Assembly: GCA_945877005.1 (NCBI GenBank) | Contig: CAMCQL010000117.1 | Span: 1-6,261 of the forward strand | Length of the DNA stretch: 6,261 nt | Source of the DNA: Chryseobacterium gleum | GTDB lineage: Bacteria; Bacteroidota; Bacteroidia; Flavobacteriales_D; Crocinitomicaceae | Reading direction: 5' to 3' | In this document: positions 1 to 6,261 of the stretch, piece by piece | Numbering within the stretch: position 1 is the stretch's first letter | How the letters are laid out: every line of letters begins with the position of its first letter | Translations under genes and position numbers: made by a program | The notes under the pieces: generated by a model | The model's database searches: none | The model's input: the letters and a program-made list of their open reading frames with translations, nothing else | Told to the model about the DNA's origin: nothing

Positions 1-128
1 GAAGCCAACCGCGATTGCAACATTATCTTTTTAGAAATAGGCAGTTTAATCCCGTAATTCACGTAAATAAAATTGCTCAATTTCGTGAAATCCGCATCAT
101 TCAAAGGAGCTATTTGATTATCAGCCAT
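1..128 (-). CDS. cheR: CheR chemotaxis methyltransferase, N-terminal fragment (cut by window edge)
   Basis: The first 42 codons of a gene that runs off the left edge, read from the ATG at 126-128. The residues match the small all-helical N-terminal domain of CheR: a D-x-D-F-x-K-L start, FIYVNYGIKL around residues 20-29, and the K-K-x-x-LQSRL signature around residues 33-41. In CheR this domain helps recognise the methylated receptor helices, while the SAM-binding catalytic domain follows and lies outside the window. CheR transfers methyl groups from S-adenosylmethionine to receptor glutamates for adaptation. The start is preceded by an A-rich stretch (AAAATAAAGTAG) rather than a Shine-Dalgarno motif. 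The gene is 218 bases downstream of MCP-2 on the same strand, which supports the assignment. Whether the reading frame stays intact cannot be seen. A CheR fused to other domains (CheR-PAS, CheB-CheR) cannot be excluded. Confidence 0.85.
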   Translation of the reverse strand, partial: MADNQIAPLNDADFTKLSNFIYVNYGIKLPISKKIMLQSRLA

Positions 129-346
129 ATTTCTACTTTATTTTCGAATTTTTTTATAAGCAATTTCATATGTAAACCTTAAAATCCTATAAATTTATCG
201 TCAATCTCATCTTTACCACCCAAATGAGATAGGAAATAAATACTTTTTCATAGGAGTTTATAAAAAATCAACAAAGCGAATATATGGTTTTCTACTCTAT
301 TTTTTTATTATTTTTTTTTTTAAACGGTAGAAAGTATTTAGTAATA
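129..346. other. Spacer between MCP-2 stop and cheR start
   Basis: A 218-base AT-rich spacer with no supportable gene on either strand. It holds a long T run at 311-321 and a perfect 7-base inverted repeat, ATCTCAT at 204-210 and ATGAGAT at 224-230, with a 13-base loop. On the minus strand no U-tract follows that hairpin, so it does not read as an intrinsic terminator; it could be an operator or a chance repeat. TTTCTAC at 289-295 and GTAGAAA at 327-333 could also pair, but across a 31-base loop. No convincing TAnnTTTG promoter for cheR was found, so cheR may be read through from MCP-2 or use a promoter I cannot recognise. Confidence 0.35.
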
Positions 347-3300
347 TTAAAATTCTATAAAATCATTTGAATCTATTTTTTCATCATCTAAATTGATATT
401 GATTGTTTTTAGTTTTTCATTAAAAACAGTTGATATTTTGTTGTTACTCAATGTTTTTCTATCTTTTTTTAAGCCACTTTTTTCAATTTTCGATAACTTA
501 CCGCCATCTATTTTAAAAAATGAAACTGCTTTTTGTAGTTCTTCAGCTTGAACACTTAGCTCATCTGCTCCAGCAGCCATTTCTTCAGCTGTTGCAGCAT
601 TATCTTGCACCACTTTGTTTAGATTTTGAATCGTATTATTGATTTGATCAGCTCCAGAACTTTGTTCGATACTTGAAGCCGTAATTTCTTGAACTAAATC
701 AGACGTTTTTTGAATATTTGGTACCACTTCATTCAGTAAAATCCCTGATTTTTGAGCAATATCTACACTTCGATTAGATACCTCATCTATTTCAGTAGCT
801 GCCAATTGACTTCTTTCAGCAAGTTTTCTTACTTCTGCTGCAACAATGGAGAAGCCTCTTCCGTGTTCACCTGCTCTTGCTGCTTCAACAGCTGCATTTA
901 AAGCTAGAAGATTTGTTTGTCTTGAAATCTCCCCAATTATAGAAATTTTGGTTGCAATTGTTTTCATTGAGTTTACTGTCTCAGAAACTGAATCTTTACT
1001 TTCTAAAATATCTACTGCTGCTTTTGTTGAAATTTTTTCAGTTAATCTTGAATTACTTGTATTTTGTTGAATATTGGCAGTAATTTGTTCCATTGAAGAG
1101 GAGATTTCTTCCACTGAACTTGCTTGATCTGTTGCTCCTTCCGATAGATTTTGAGCAGAAGTTGCCATTTCAACACTTGCTGATGCTATTTTATCAGAAT
1201 TTGAAATCACTTTAGCAATTAAATCACTTAAAATGTCGATTGTTCTATTTAAAGAAGCTCCCATAATTTGAAGTTTTCCTTTTGATTCAATCATGTATTT
1301 TTGAGTTAAGTCACCTTTTGATAATGCTTTTAAAACTCTAGAAACTTCATCAGCTGCTATTTGTGTATCTATGGAAGCTTCTGTTGACTCTGTTAAATCT
1401 GACGAAATTGATACGATTTTTACAATTCTATCTTGATCATCTTTTACAGGCGAGTAAGTTTCAACAAACCATTTTACTTTTCCTGATTTAGTAATTCTTT
1501 TATATATATCATTTTTAGAATGGCCACCTTTTAGATCTTTCCAAAAATTTGTGTAATTATCTGATTCTGAAGTTATTTTATCAACAAATAATTTATGATG
1601 TTTTCCGATTACTTCTAATTTAGAGTATTCCATAGTTGAAATAAAATTATCGTTTGCTGATAAAATAATTCCATTAGGATCAAATTCTGTGTATGAATAG
1701 GTTGTATTTATTGCATTAATAATGCCCTCCGCAGCTTGTTTAGCTAATATATCTGAAGTGTTTTCATAGCTGACACCAATAAATTTAAATGGTTTCCCAT
1801 CAGCATCTAATACTGGTGCAAATACTCCATCAACATAATAAGGTGTGTCGTCTTTTTTCTTGTTTTTTAGAGCTGAGGAGAATACTTCACCATTTAGTAC
1901 AGTATTCCATAAATTAGTAAATGTGTCTCTTGAAGTATCTTCATGTCTTACAATATTTTGATTTTTCCCTATTAACTCATCTTTTCTATATTGAGAAACA
2001 TCGATATAATTATCATTTACGTAAGAAATATTTCCTGATAAATCAACTTCAGAAACCAAACACAATTTGTCCATTAATTTAACTCGAGCATCGATTTCTC
2101 TTTGGGCAGCTTCTGTTTTCTCTTTGGCTTCCAATAAATTAGCTTTCATTTCGATTAGGGAATTTCCTAATTCATCATTTTGATTGTTTAATTTTAATTC
2201 TTCACTCAAATTTCCTTTTCCAATTTCTTTTGCAAAATTTGCTGCTCGAGATAAACTAGAAATCATGTCTTCAACTGATTTTAAAATACCTATATTTTCT
2301 TGACCATCTTTTTTAGGAATTTCAATAGACAAATTTCCTACAGCAACTTGATCAACATAACTTGCAGCTTGAACTAAATTATTTTTCATTTCAATTAATG
2401 AATTGCCAAGTTCATCTTTTTCATCTAACAATTCAAAATGCTCGTTTAAATTTCCTCGACCTATTTCTTTAGCAAAATTGGATGCTTTTGAAAGTCCAGC
2501 AATCATTAGTTCTACAGATTTTAATAATCCTTGATTTTCTTGACCGTTTTTTTTAGGTATTTCAATTGAAAGATTACCGATTGCAACTTGATCTACAAAT
2601 CCCGCAACTATCATAGGGTCTTCACCTAAAATGGTTTGAAGTCTTTTGACAATCGTTGAACCAAAAGCAATAGAAATTAATATACTTAAAACACTTAATA
2701 TCCAAATAGTACTATTTGCTCCATTTGATAGTGAGTTCATTTTTTGGTTAGAAACAAAGGCAATTGAGGTATTATTCTGATCGATTTTTTCTAAAAATTC
2801 AGTTAATACATCGATATTTTTATCAAATAGTTTATCAAGTTGTTCTGTTTCAATATAGTTTAATCTAATTTTAGCGGTTTTTAAAGTATATGAATTACTC
2901 AATCTATTGATAGCTAGTTTTGATTTTGCTGAAAGTTTAATTTTTTCCATCAAAGGAATTAAGTTTCTTTTATATGAATCAATTAAAATGTTTGAAGATT
3001 CAGATAAAATCTCTTTTTCTTTTTCAAAATCCGAGCCCCATTCGTCTGAAGTTGAAATGGAATAAATTTTGGCCAAGTTTAAATCTAATTTTACTATTGC
3101 AGAATCATTTATTGTTGTCCAGATTTTAAGATCTTTTTCATTAGAAGTTGAAGCAAATTCCATGACAATGTTTTTTTCAATTGCCATTGAAAGTTTAGCT
3201 GAATTTAAAGCTTCCTTTAGATCCATACTTTTTTTAACATCTTCTTCTTGGTTGTCAATTGATTTTAATAGTGAAATTACAACAACAGACATGATTACTA

Positions 3301-3370
3301 ACAATCCAATTGTTACTGAATATCCAATAATTAACTGTTTTCTAATGGGCAACTTTAAACTACTTTTCAT
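347..3370 (-). CDS. Methyl-accepting chemotaxis protein with 4-helix sensor, poly-HAMP and two PAS domains (MCP-2)
   Basis: A complete 1007-residue membrane chemoreceptor, long for an MCP (about 550 is usual). Order of parts: basic N-terminus, membrane helix about 13-35, mostly helical extracytoplasmic region about 36-218 resembling a four-helix-bundle sensor, second membrane helix about 220-241, tandem HAMP units about 241-417 containing an 80-residue duplication, PAS 1 about 430-540, PAS 2 about 546-660, another HAMP about 671-715, and the signalling hairpin about 716-953. The hairpin tip region is canonical (QTNLLALNAAVEAARAGEHG from 818). Likely methylation glutamates are E754/E755 and E929/E930, in A-S-x-x-E-E and A-A-x-x-E-E contexts. 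PAS 1 carries an NIVRHED motif like the Aer-type PAS family, so a redox or small-ligand cofactor is possible but not shown. A charged linker of about 50 residues ends in DFIEF, matching the CheR-tether consensus. ATG 3370 is preferred because basic residues and then the membrane helix follow directly. The ligand is unknown. Confidence 0.93.
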   Translation of the reverse strand: MKSSLKLPIRKQLIIGYSVTIGLLVIMSVVVISLLKSIDNQEEDVKKSMDLKEALNSAKLSMAIEKNIVMEFASTSNEKDLKIWTTINDSAIVKLDLNLAKIYSISTSDEWGSDFEKEKEILSESSNILIDSYKRNLIPLMEKIKLSAKSKLAINRLSNSYTLKTAKIRLNYIETEQLDKLFDKNIDVLTEFLEKIDQNNTSIAFVSNQKMNSLSNGANSTIWILSVLSILISIAFGSTIVKRLQTILGEDPMIVAGFVDQVAIGNLSIEIPKKNGQENQGLLKSVELMIAGLSKASNFAKEIGRGNLNEHFELLDEKDELGNSLIEMKNNLVQAASYVDQVAVGNLSIEIPKKDGQENIGILKSVEDMISSLSRAANFAKEIGKGNLSEELKLNNQNDELGNSLIEMKANLLEAKEKTEAAQREIDARVKLMDKLCLVSEVDLSGNISYVNDNYIDVSQYRKDELIGKNQNIVRHEDTSRDTFTNLWNTVLNGEVFSSALKNKKKDDTPYYVDGVFAPVLDADGKPFKFIGVSYENTSDILAKQAAEGIINAINTTYSYTEFDPNGIILSANDNFISTMEYSKLEVIGKHHKLFVDKITSESDNYTNFWKDLKGGHSKNDIYKRITKSGKVKWFVETYSPVKDDQDRIVKIVSISSDLTESTEASIDTQIAADEVSRVLKALSKGDLTQKYMIESKGKLQIMGASLNRTIDILSDLIAKVISNSDKIASASVEMATSAQNLSEGATDQASSVEEISSSMEQITANIQQNTSNSRLTEKISTKAAVDILESKDSVSETVNSMKTIATKISIIGEISRQTNLLALNAAVEAARAGEHGRGFSIVAAEVRKLAERSQLAATEIDEVSNRSVDIAQKSGILLNEVVPNIQKTSDLVQEITASSIEQSSGADQINNTIQNLNKVVQDNAATAEEMAAGADELSVQAEELQKAVSFFKIDGGKLSKIEKSGLKKDRKTLSNNKISTVFNEKLKTININLDDEKIDSNDFIEF
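2120..2599 (-). repeat. Tandem in-frame duplication of an 80-residue paired-HAMP unit in MCP-2
   Basis: Two adjacent 240-base units (2360-2599 and 2120-2359) encode residues 258-337 and 338-417 of MCP-2. The units align without gaps and share about 56 of 80 residues by my count. Each begins with VDQVA(I/V)GNLSIEIPKK, continues through NFAKEIG(R/K)GNL, and ends with the HAMP-like DELGNSLIEMK. Each unit holds two HAMP-like helix-G-helix modules, giving roughly four consecutive HAMPs before the PAS domains. Known poly-HAMP arrays alternate between two packing states to pass signals along. The alternating sequence types here (GQEN and DELG) fit such a dyad repeat, but that is inference. Confidence 0.8.
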
Positions 3371-3422
3371 GTATTTTATTTAATTATTTAAAATTGACTT
3401 AGTATAGAGTAGATGTTTTGAA

Positions 3423-3430
3423 CAAAAATA
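3423..3430 (-). promoter_or_regulatory. Possible -7 promoter element for MCP-2
   Basis: On the minus strand these bases read TATTTTTG, an exact match to the Bacteroidota -7 consensus TAnnTTTG. They lie 52 bases upstream of the MCP-2 start codon, a plausible distance for a short 5' leader. The matching -33 TTTG is not clear: only TTTA-like sequence sits at about the right spacing. In DNA this AT-rich the motif can occur by chance, so this is a weak prediction. Confidence 0.3.
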
Positions 3431-3525
3431 TTATTTTAAAAGAATTAAATCTATTATTTAATATTACTATTTGTTAAATTAAATGTTATCTAGTTAGTTT
3501 TCAAGACTAGCATAAATATTTTTAT

Positions 3526-3813
3526 TTACTTTGTTTTTTTTACTTCATTCTCATTAATTTTAAAAAAGGAGACAGCATTTTGAAGCTCTTCTGCTTTTAA
3601 TTTTAATTGTTCTGAACCAAATGCCATTTCTTGTGCTGTATATGCGTTTTCTTGAACAACTCTGTTTAGATTTTGGATAGCTTTGTTTATTTGATCAGCT
3701 CTTGAACTTTGCTCAATGCTAGATGCACTAATTTCTTGAACTAATTCTGATGTTTTTTGAATATTTGGAACAACTTCATTCAACAATTCACCTGATTTAT
3801 GAGCGATATTTGA
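3526..3813 (-). pseudogene. Remnant of an MCP: C-terminal part of the signalling hairpin only
   Basis: This stretch encodes only the descending arm of an MCP hairpin, starting at S-N-I-A-H-K-S-G and ending at the conserved SFFKI followed by a short K/E tail. By my count 62 of 80 aligned residues match MCP-2 and 57 of 80 match MCP-1, so it derives from a third, related receptor. The sensor, membrane helices, HAMP, ascending helix and hairpin tip are all missing. The final methylation motif has drifted (AYTAQEMAFG in place of AATAEEMAAG), and there is no CheR-tether pentapeptide. A TTG at 3786 could start an 86-residue product, but it has no matching leader, and the frame upstream meets a stop at 3835-3837. 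A working product is unlikely. At its upstream end it is joined to a PstS remnant in another frame. Confidence 0.85.
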
Positions 3814-3977
3814 CCTTCTTTTGACAAAGTGAAATCAACAATTGGTTTCACTTTTTTTCTTTTAGATTTTTCGTATAGATAAAATAGAGGTCGAGAAATT
3901 GGGTATGTATTATTACTTGTAGTTTTTAAAGTTGGGGCAACAAAGGTTTGGCCTTTATCAAATGATACTGAAATTGG
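3811..3977 (-). pseudogene. Remnant of a second PstS-like phosphate-binding protein
   Basis: Translating the minus strand from 3977 gives 56 residues that align without gaps to residues 217-272 of the intact PstS-like protein, with about 32 identities by my count. Landmarks are SVSFDKG, TYPISRPLF and DFTLSKEGQ. The phosphate-contact N-terminal two thirds and the last ten or so residues are gone. A TAA at 3978-3980 lies just before the homology, there is no start codon, and the reading frame differs from that of the adjoining MCP remnant. The level of identity points to an old paralogue rather than a fresh copy. It begins almost at the end of the upstream pstS terminator, so that edge is probably a deletion breakpoint too. 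Confidence 0.85.
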
Positions 3978-3982
3978 TTAAT

Positions 3983-4033
3983 GAAAAAAGAATTAACCCG
4001 AAAATTTCATGAAAAATGAAATAATTGGGTTAA
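3983..4033 (-). terminator. Intrinsic terminator of the intact pstS-like gene
   Basis: Positions 3993-4010 (TTAACCCGAAAATTTCAT) and 4016-4033 form an inverted repeat of 18-base arms with three mismatches around a 5-base loop. Seven perfect pairs at the base include three G-C pairs, and six perfect pairs lie next to the loop. Read on the minus strand, the stem is followed by TTCTTTTTTC, a U-tract. The stem starts about 20 bases after the TAA of the pstS-like gene. Position, stem and U-tract together fit a Rho-independent terminator. Confidence 0.8.
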
Positions 4034-4052
4034 ATGAGTTTGTAAATATGAA

Positions 4053-4904
4053 TTAAAGTGGGATATAACCAAGTTCTTCAATTATTTTTTGACCTTCATC
4101 AGATAAAGTAAAATCAGAAATTTCTTTTGCTTTTTCAACATTCGTATTTTCATACATGAAAAATAAAGGTCGAGAAATTGGATAGGATTTATTCATAATT
4201 GAACTCAAAGATGGGTAAACGTATGTTTTACCCTGATCAAAAGAAACCGAAAGAGCTTTAATTTTTGGACTTTTAAAACCTAATCCTATATATCCAATTG
4301 CACCTTTTGAAATTTCAACAGATTGAACAATTGCTTCATTCACAAAAGTGCTTAAAATATTATTACTATATTCTTTATCGTCTAAGACTTGTTCTTTAAA
4401 GTAAGAATTTGTTCCTGAAGTAGTTTCACGAGTGTATATTTCTATTGTTAAATTTTGACCGCCAACTTCACTCCAATTTGTAATTTTACCAGTATAAATT
4501 AATTCAATTTGTTCTCTTGTTAATTTTGAAATAGAATTGTTTGGGTTTACAATTATCATTAATGCATCGTAGGCAATTATTTTTTTGATAATTATTTTAT
4601 TTTTATTTTTTAATTCGAGTTTTTCTTCGTCTTTTAAATCCCTAGATGCCATTGCAATATCAGTTTCGCCGTTGATTAATGCCTTAATTCCATCACCGGT
4701 TCCTCCACCAGCAATTGAAAGAGAAATGTTTTCAAAAGCTGTTTTAAAAATACTAACTTCTGCTTCTACTATTGGTAAAACAGTATCACTCCCTTTAATT
4801 GTTACAATTTTTTTACTTGATTTTTTTTCTAAATCATCTGAAGAATTTGAACAACTAAAAAAATTAAAGCCTATTAAAAGGATAAGGATATTTTTAATTT
4901 TCAT
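4053..4904 (-). CDS. pstS: PstS-like phosphate-binding lipoprotein (periplasmic substrate-binding protein)
   Basis: A 283-residue substrate-binding protein of the PstS family. The ATG at 4904 is preferred over an in-frame GTG at 4928. From it the protein starts with a classic lipoprotein signal: MKIK, a hydrophobic core, and Cys18 in FFSC. The same AAATAAAA-x-x-ATG leader precedes MCP-2. After the cysteine, SNSSDDLE is acidic, like Bacteroidota surface-export signals. Residues matching the E. coli PstS phosphate contacts are present: G38-S39-D40-T41, D82, S87-R88, and R159 with S163-G164-T165 at the exact family spacing (R135 with S139-G140-T141 in E. coli). Other family marks are LIYTGKITNWSEVGG and GAIGYIGLGF. 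In the classical system PstS hands phosphate to the PstCAB transporter, but the nearest neighbours here are chemoreceptor genes and a decayed pstS. A role in phosphate sensing for taxis is inference. Binding of another oxyanion is possible. A strong terminator follows. Confidence 0.88.
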   Translation of the reverse strand: MKIKNILILLIGFNFFSCSNSSDDLEKKSSKKIVTIKGSDTVLPIVEAEVSIFKTAFENISLSIAGGGTGDGIKALINGETDIAMASRDLKDEEKLELKNKNKIIIKKIIAYDALMIIVNPNNSISKLTREQIELIYTGKITNWSEVGGQNLTIEIYTRETTSGTNSYFKEQVLDDKEYSNNILSTFVNEAIVQSVEISKGAIGYIGLGFKSPKIKALSVSFDQGKTYVYPSLSSIMNKSYPISRPLFFMYENTNVEKAKEISDFTLSDEGQKIIEELGYIPL

Positions 4905-4943
4905 GAATTTTATTTTTAATTTAACCACAATTAATATGATTTT

Positions 4944-4950
4944 AGAGTAG
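4944..4950 (-). promoter_or_regulatory. Leader motif CTACTCT shared with MCP-2
   Basis: CTACTCT (minus strand) followed by A lies 39 bases upstream of the pstS-like ATG. The same octamer CTACTCTA occurs 34 bases upstream of the MCP-2 ATG (3405-3412). Similar position in two leaders hints at common ancestry or a shared regulatory element. Eight bases in AT-rich DNA is little evidence, and no regulator is known. No clean TAnnTTTG promoter was found in this spacer; TAATTTAG at 4970-4977 is one mismatch away. Confidence 0.2.
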
Positions 4951-5032
4951 GTACATACTTATTTTGCTACTAAATTAATTTAAATTCAGTTAATTAAAAT
5001 TTTTCAATATTATATTAATATTAAAAAGTAAC

Positions 5033-6261
5033 TTAAAATTCCATAAATTCATTGTCCAAACTGTCCGGGAATCCAAGATTTATGTCGATTCCACTTGCAC
5101 TACTTTTCGAAGTAGTTTTAGTAATCGGTTTAACTTCTTCTCGAGTGGAACTAAAAGATGATTTAGCAAATCTTTGTTTTAATTGAGGTTTACTTTTAGT
5201 TGTAAACTGTTGCATCCCTTCGATTTTAAAAAACGAAATTGCATCTTGTAAATTCTCTGCTTGCGCACTTAATTCCTCTGCTCCAGCAGCCATTTCCTCT
5301 GCTGTAGCTGCATTTTCTTGCACCACTAAATTTAAATTTTGAATGGCACTATTGATTTGTTCAGAACCAGAACTTTGTTCATTCGAAGAAGCTGTAATTT
5401 CCATCACTAAATCGGATGTTTTTTGAATATTTGGGACAACATCGTTTAACATCTGACCAGATTTTTGAGCAACGTGAACACTTTTTGCAGAAATTTCATC
5501 AATTTCTGTCGCAGCCAATTGAGATCTCTCTGCTAATTTTCTTACCTCTGCAGCAACGACAGCGAAACCTCTACCATGTTCTCCTGCTCGAGCAGCTTCT
5601 ACTGCAGCATTCAATGCTAACAAATTTGTTTGTCTCGAAATCTCACCAATAATTGAAATTTTAGAAGCAATTAACTTCATGGAAGACTCTGTTTCATTAA
5701 CAGATTCTTTACTTTCGTTGATGTCAATCGCTGCTTTAGAGGCTATTTTCTCTGTTTGTCTTGAGTTACTTGTATTCTGTTGAATATTTGCCGTCATTTC
5801 CTCCATTGAAGAAGATATCTCTTCCACTGAACTTGCTTGATTCGTTGCTCCTTCTGATAATTGTTGTGCAGAATTTGAAATTTGAGTACTTGCTGAAGAT
5901 ATATTTAATGTATTTTCCATGACTTTACTAATTAAATCATTCAATACATCAATTGTCTTGTTCAATGCATCACCCATTCGTTTCAATTCACCTTTCGAAG
6001 AAATTTCGTAACGTTGGGTTAAATCTCCTTCTGCAAGCGCATTAATGACTCTACTAACTTCCGATGCAGCTTTTTGTGTTTCAATCTCTCCTTCTTTTTG
6101 TGTGATTAATAAATCAATGGTATCATTCAGTGCATCTCCCATTTGTTTTAACTCGGCTTCAGAAAGCACACTAAACTTTTGGGATAAATCACCATTGGAT
6201 AGTGCCTCAAGAACGCGCATTACTTCTTTTGTTGCCGCTTGCGTAGCTAGTCCAGCATTTG
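5033..6261 (-). CDS. Methyl-accepting chemotaxis protein, C-terminal part (MCP-1, cut by window edge)
   Basis: The frame is open to the right edge. The ATG at 6220 is an internal methionine, because homologous HAMP sequence (AATKEV just before it) continues upstream, so the true start lies outside the window. Numbering from that methionine, the visible part holds two tandem HAMP units (about -6 to 38 and 50-93), each with an ALxxGDL motif and an R/K-Q/R-MGDALN-T-D helix. The signalling hairpin follows (about 96-332), with the canonical tip QTNLLALNAAVEAARAGEHG from 197. Likely methylation glutamates are E133/E134 and E308/E309. A Ser/Thr/Lys-rich linker of about 55 residues ends in EFMEF, matching the CheR-tether consensus and resembling the MCP-2 end (both carry INL, then DS, then N-D/E-F-I/M-E-F). 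The sensor region, and whether it is membrane-bound, cannot be seen. Kinase control through CheA/CheW is known for the family. The pstS-like gene starts about 130 bases downstream. Confidence 0.93.
   Translation of the reverse strand, partial: NAGLATQAATKEVMRVLEALSNGDLSQKFSVLSEAELKQMGDALNDTIDLLITQKEGEIETQKAASEVSRVINALAEGDLTQRYEISSKGELKRMGDALNKTIDVLNDLISKVMENTLNISSASTQISNSAQQLSEGATNQASSVEEISSSMEEMTANIQQNTSNSRQTEKIASKAAIDINESKESVNETESSMKLIASKISIIGEISRQTNLLALNAAVEAARAGEHGRGFAVVAAEVRKLAERSQLAATEIDEISAKSVHVAQKSGQMLNDVVPNIQKTSDLVMEITASSNEQSSGSEQINSAIQNLNLVVQENAATAEEMAAGAEELSAQAENLQDAISFFKIEGMQQFTTKSKPQLKQRFAKSSFSSTREEVKPITKTTSKSSASGIDINLGFPDSLDNEFMEF

Noticed and set aside
846..1070. Plus-strand 74-codon reading frame inside MCP-2
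   Set aside because: It is antisense to the highly conserved MCP hairpin, which explains its openness; no leader or family match.
3069..3383. Plus-strand 104-codon reading frame over the MCP-2 N-terminus
   Set aside because: Hydrophobic-looking only because it mirrors the sensor and membrane-helix codons; no independent support.
291..3413. 10-base inverted repeat (TCTACTCTAT at 291-300, its complement at 3404-3413) flanking MCP-2, considered as ends of a mobile element
   Set aside because: A 10-base match is expected by chance in a window this size, there is no transposase, and I see no target duplication.
3489..3511. CTAGT...ACTAG inverted repeat in the spacer before MCP-2
   Set aside because: Only five clean pairs with an 11-base loop and no U-tract on the minus strand.
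3526..3786. The 86-residue frame as a genuine small MCP-like adaptor protein
   Set aside because: It starts at TTG mid-helix, lacks the hairpin tip, and abuts an out-of-frame PstS remnant, so decay explains it better.
4585..4950. Plus-strand 121-codon reading frame over the pstS-like gene
   Set aside because: Low-complexity F/S/I-rich translation that is the antisense shadow of a Lys/Asn-rich gene.
5006..5022. Perfect AT-only palindrome AATATTA-TAT-TAATATT downstream of MCP-1, considered as its terminator
   Set aside because: The stem has no G-C pairs and the following minus-strand sequence is not a clean U-tract; likely chance in DNA this AT-rich.
5416..5652. Plus-strand 78-codon reading frame over MCP-1
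   Set aside because: Antisense to the conserved hairpin tip; no leader or recognisable product.

Overview
The window is an AT-rich piece of a bacterial chemotaxis (chemosensory) locus, with every recognisable gene on the minus strand. Read in the direction of transcription, from high to low coordinates, it holds: the C-terminal part of a methyl-accepting chemotaxis protein (MCP-1, running off the right edge); a PstS-like phosphate-binding lipoprotein; a strong intrinsic terminator; a composite wreck made of a second PstS-like gene joined out of frame to the end of a third MCP; a complete 1007-residue transmembrane MCP (MCP-2); and the first 42 codons of a CheR methyltransferase, running off the left edge. 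I see no tRNA, rRNA, CRISPR array, insertion sequence or riboswitch, and no credible plus-strand gene.

The organism looks like a member of the Bacteroidota, at moderate confidence. Starts lack a Shine-Dalgarno purine run and are instead preceded by an A-rich patch (AAATAAAA) a few bases upstream. The PstS-like protein has an SC-type lipobox followed by an acidic DDLE stretch, typical of Bacteroidota lipoproteins. One possible Bacteroidota-type -7 element (TAnnTTTG) lies upstream of MCP-2. All complete genes end in TAA. No genus is claimed.

The genes fit together as follows. MCP-2 could integrate an extracytoplasmic four-helix-bundle input with two cytoplasmic PAS inputs, relayed through a stack of HAMP units to the kinase-control hairpin. 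The PstS-like lipoprotein retains the phosphate-contact residues, yet no PstC, PstA or PstB is visible next to it. It could be a ligand-capture partner for a receptor here, or a stand-alone uptake or sensing lipoprotein. Both intact MCP C-termini end in a linker plus a pentapeptide (DFIEF, EFMEF) that fits the CheR-tethering consensus, and cheR lies just downstream of MCP-2.

The most informative region is 3526-3977. Two diverged remnants, one of pstS and one of an MCP, are joined there in different frames. This suggests that a pstS-MCP pair was once duplicated in tandem and that one copy collapsed by deletion. No intergenic gap exceeds 300 bases; the 129-346, 3371-3525 and 4905-5032 spacers hold only short putative signals.
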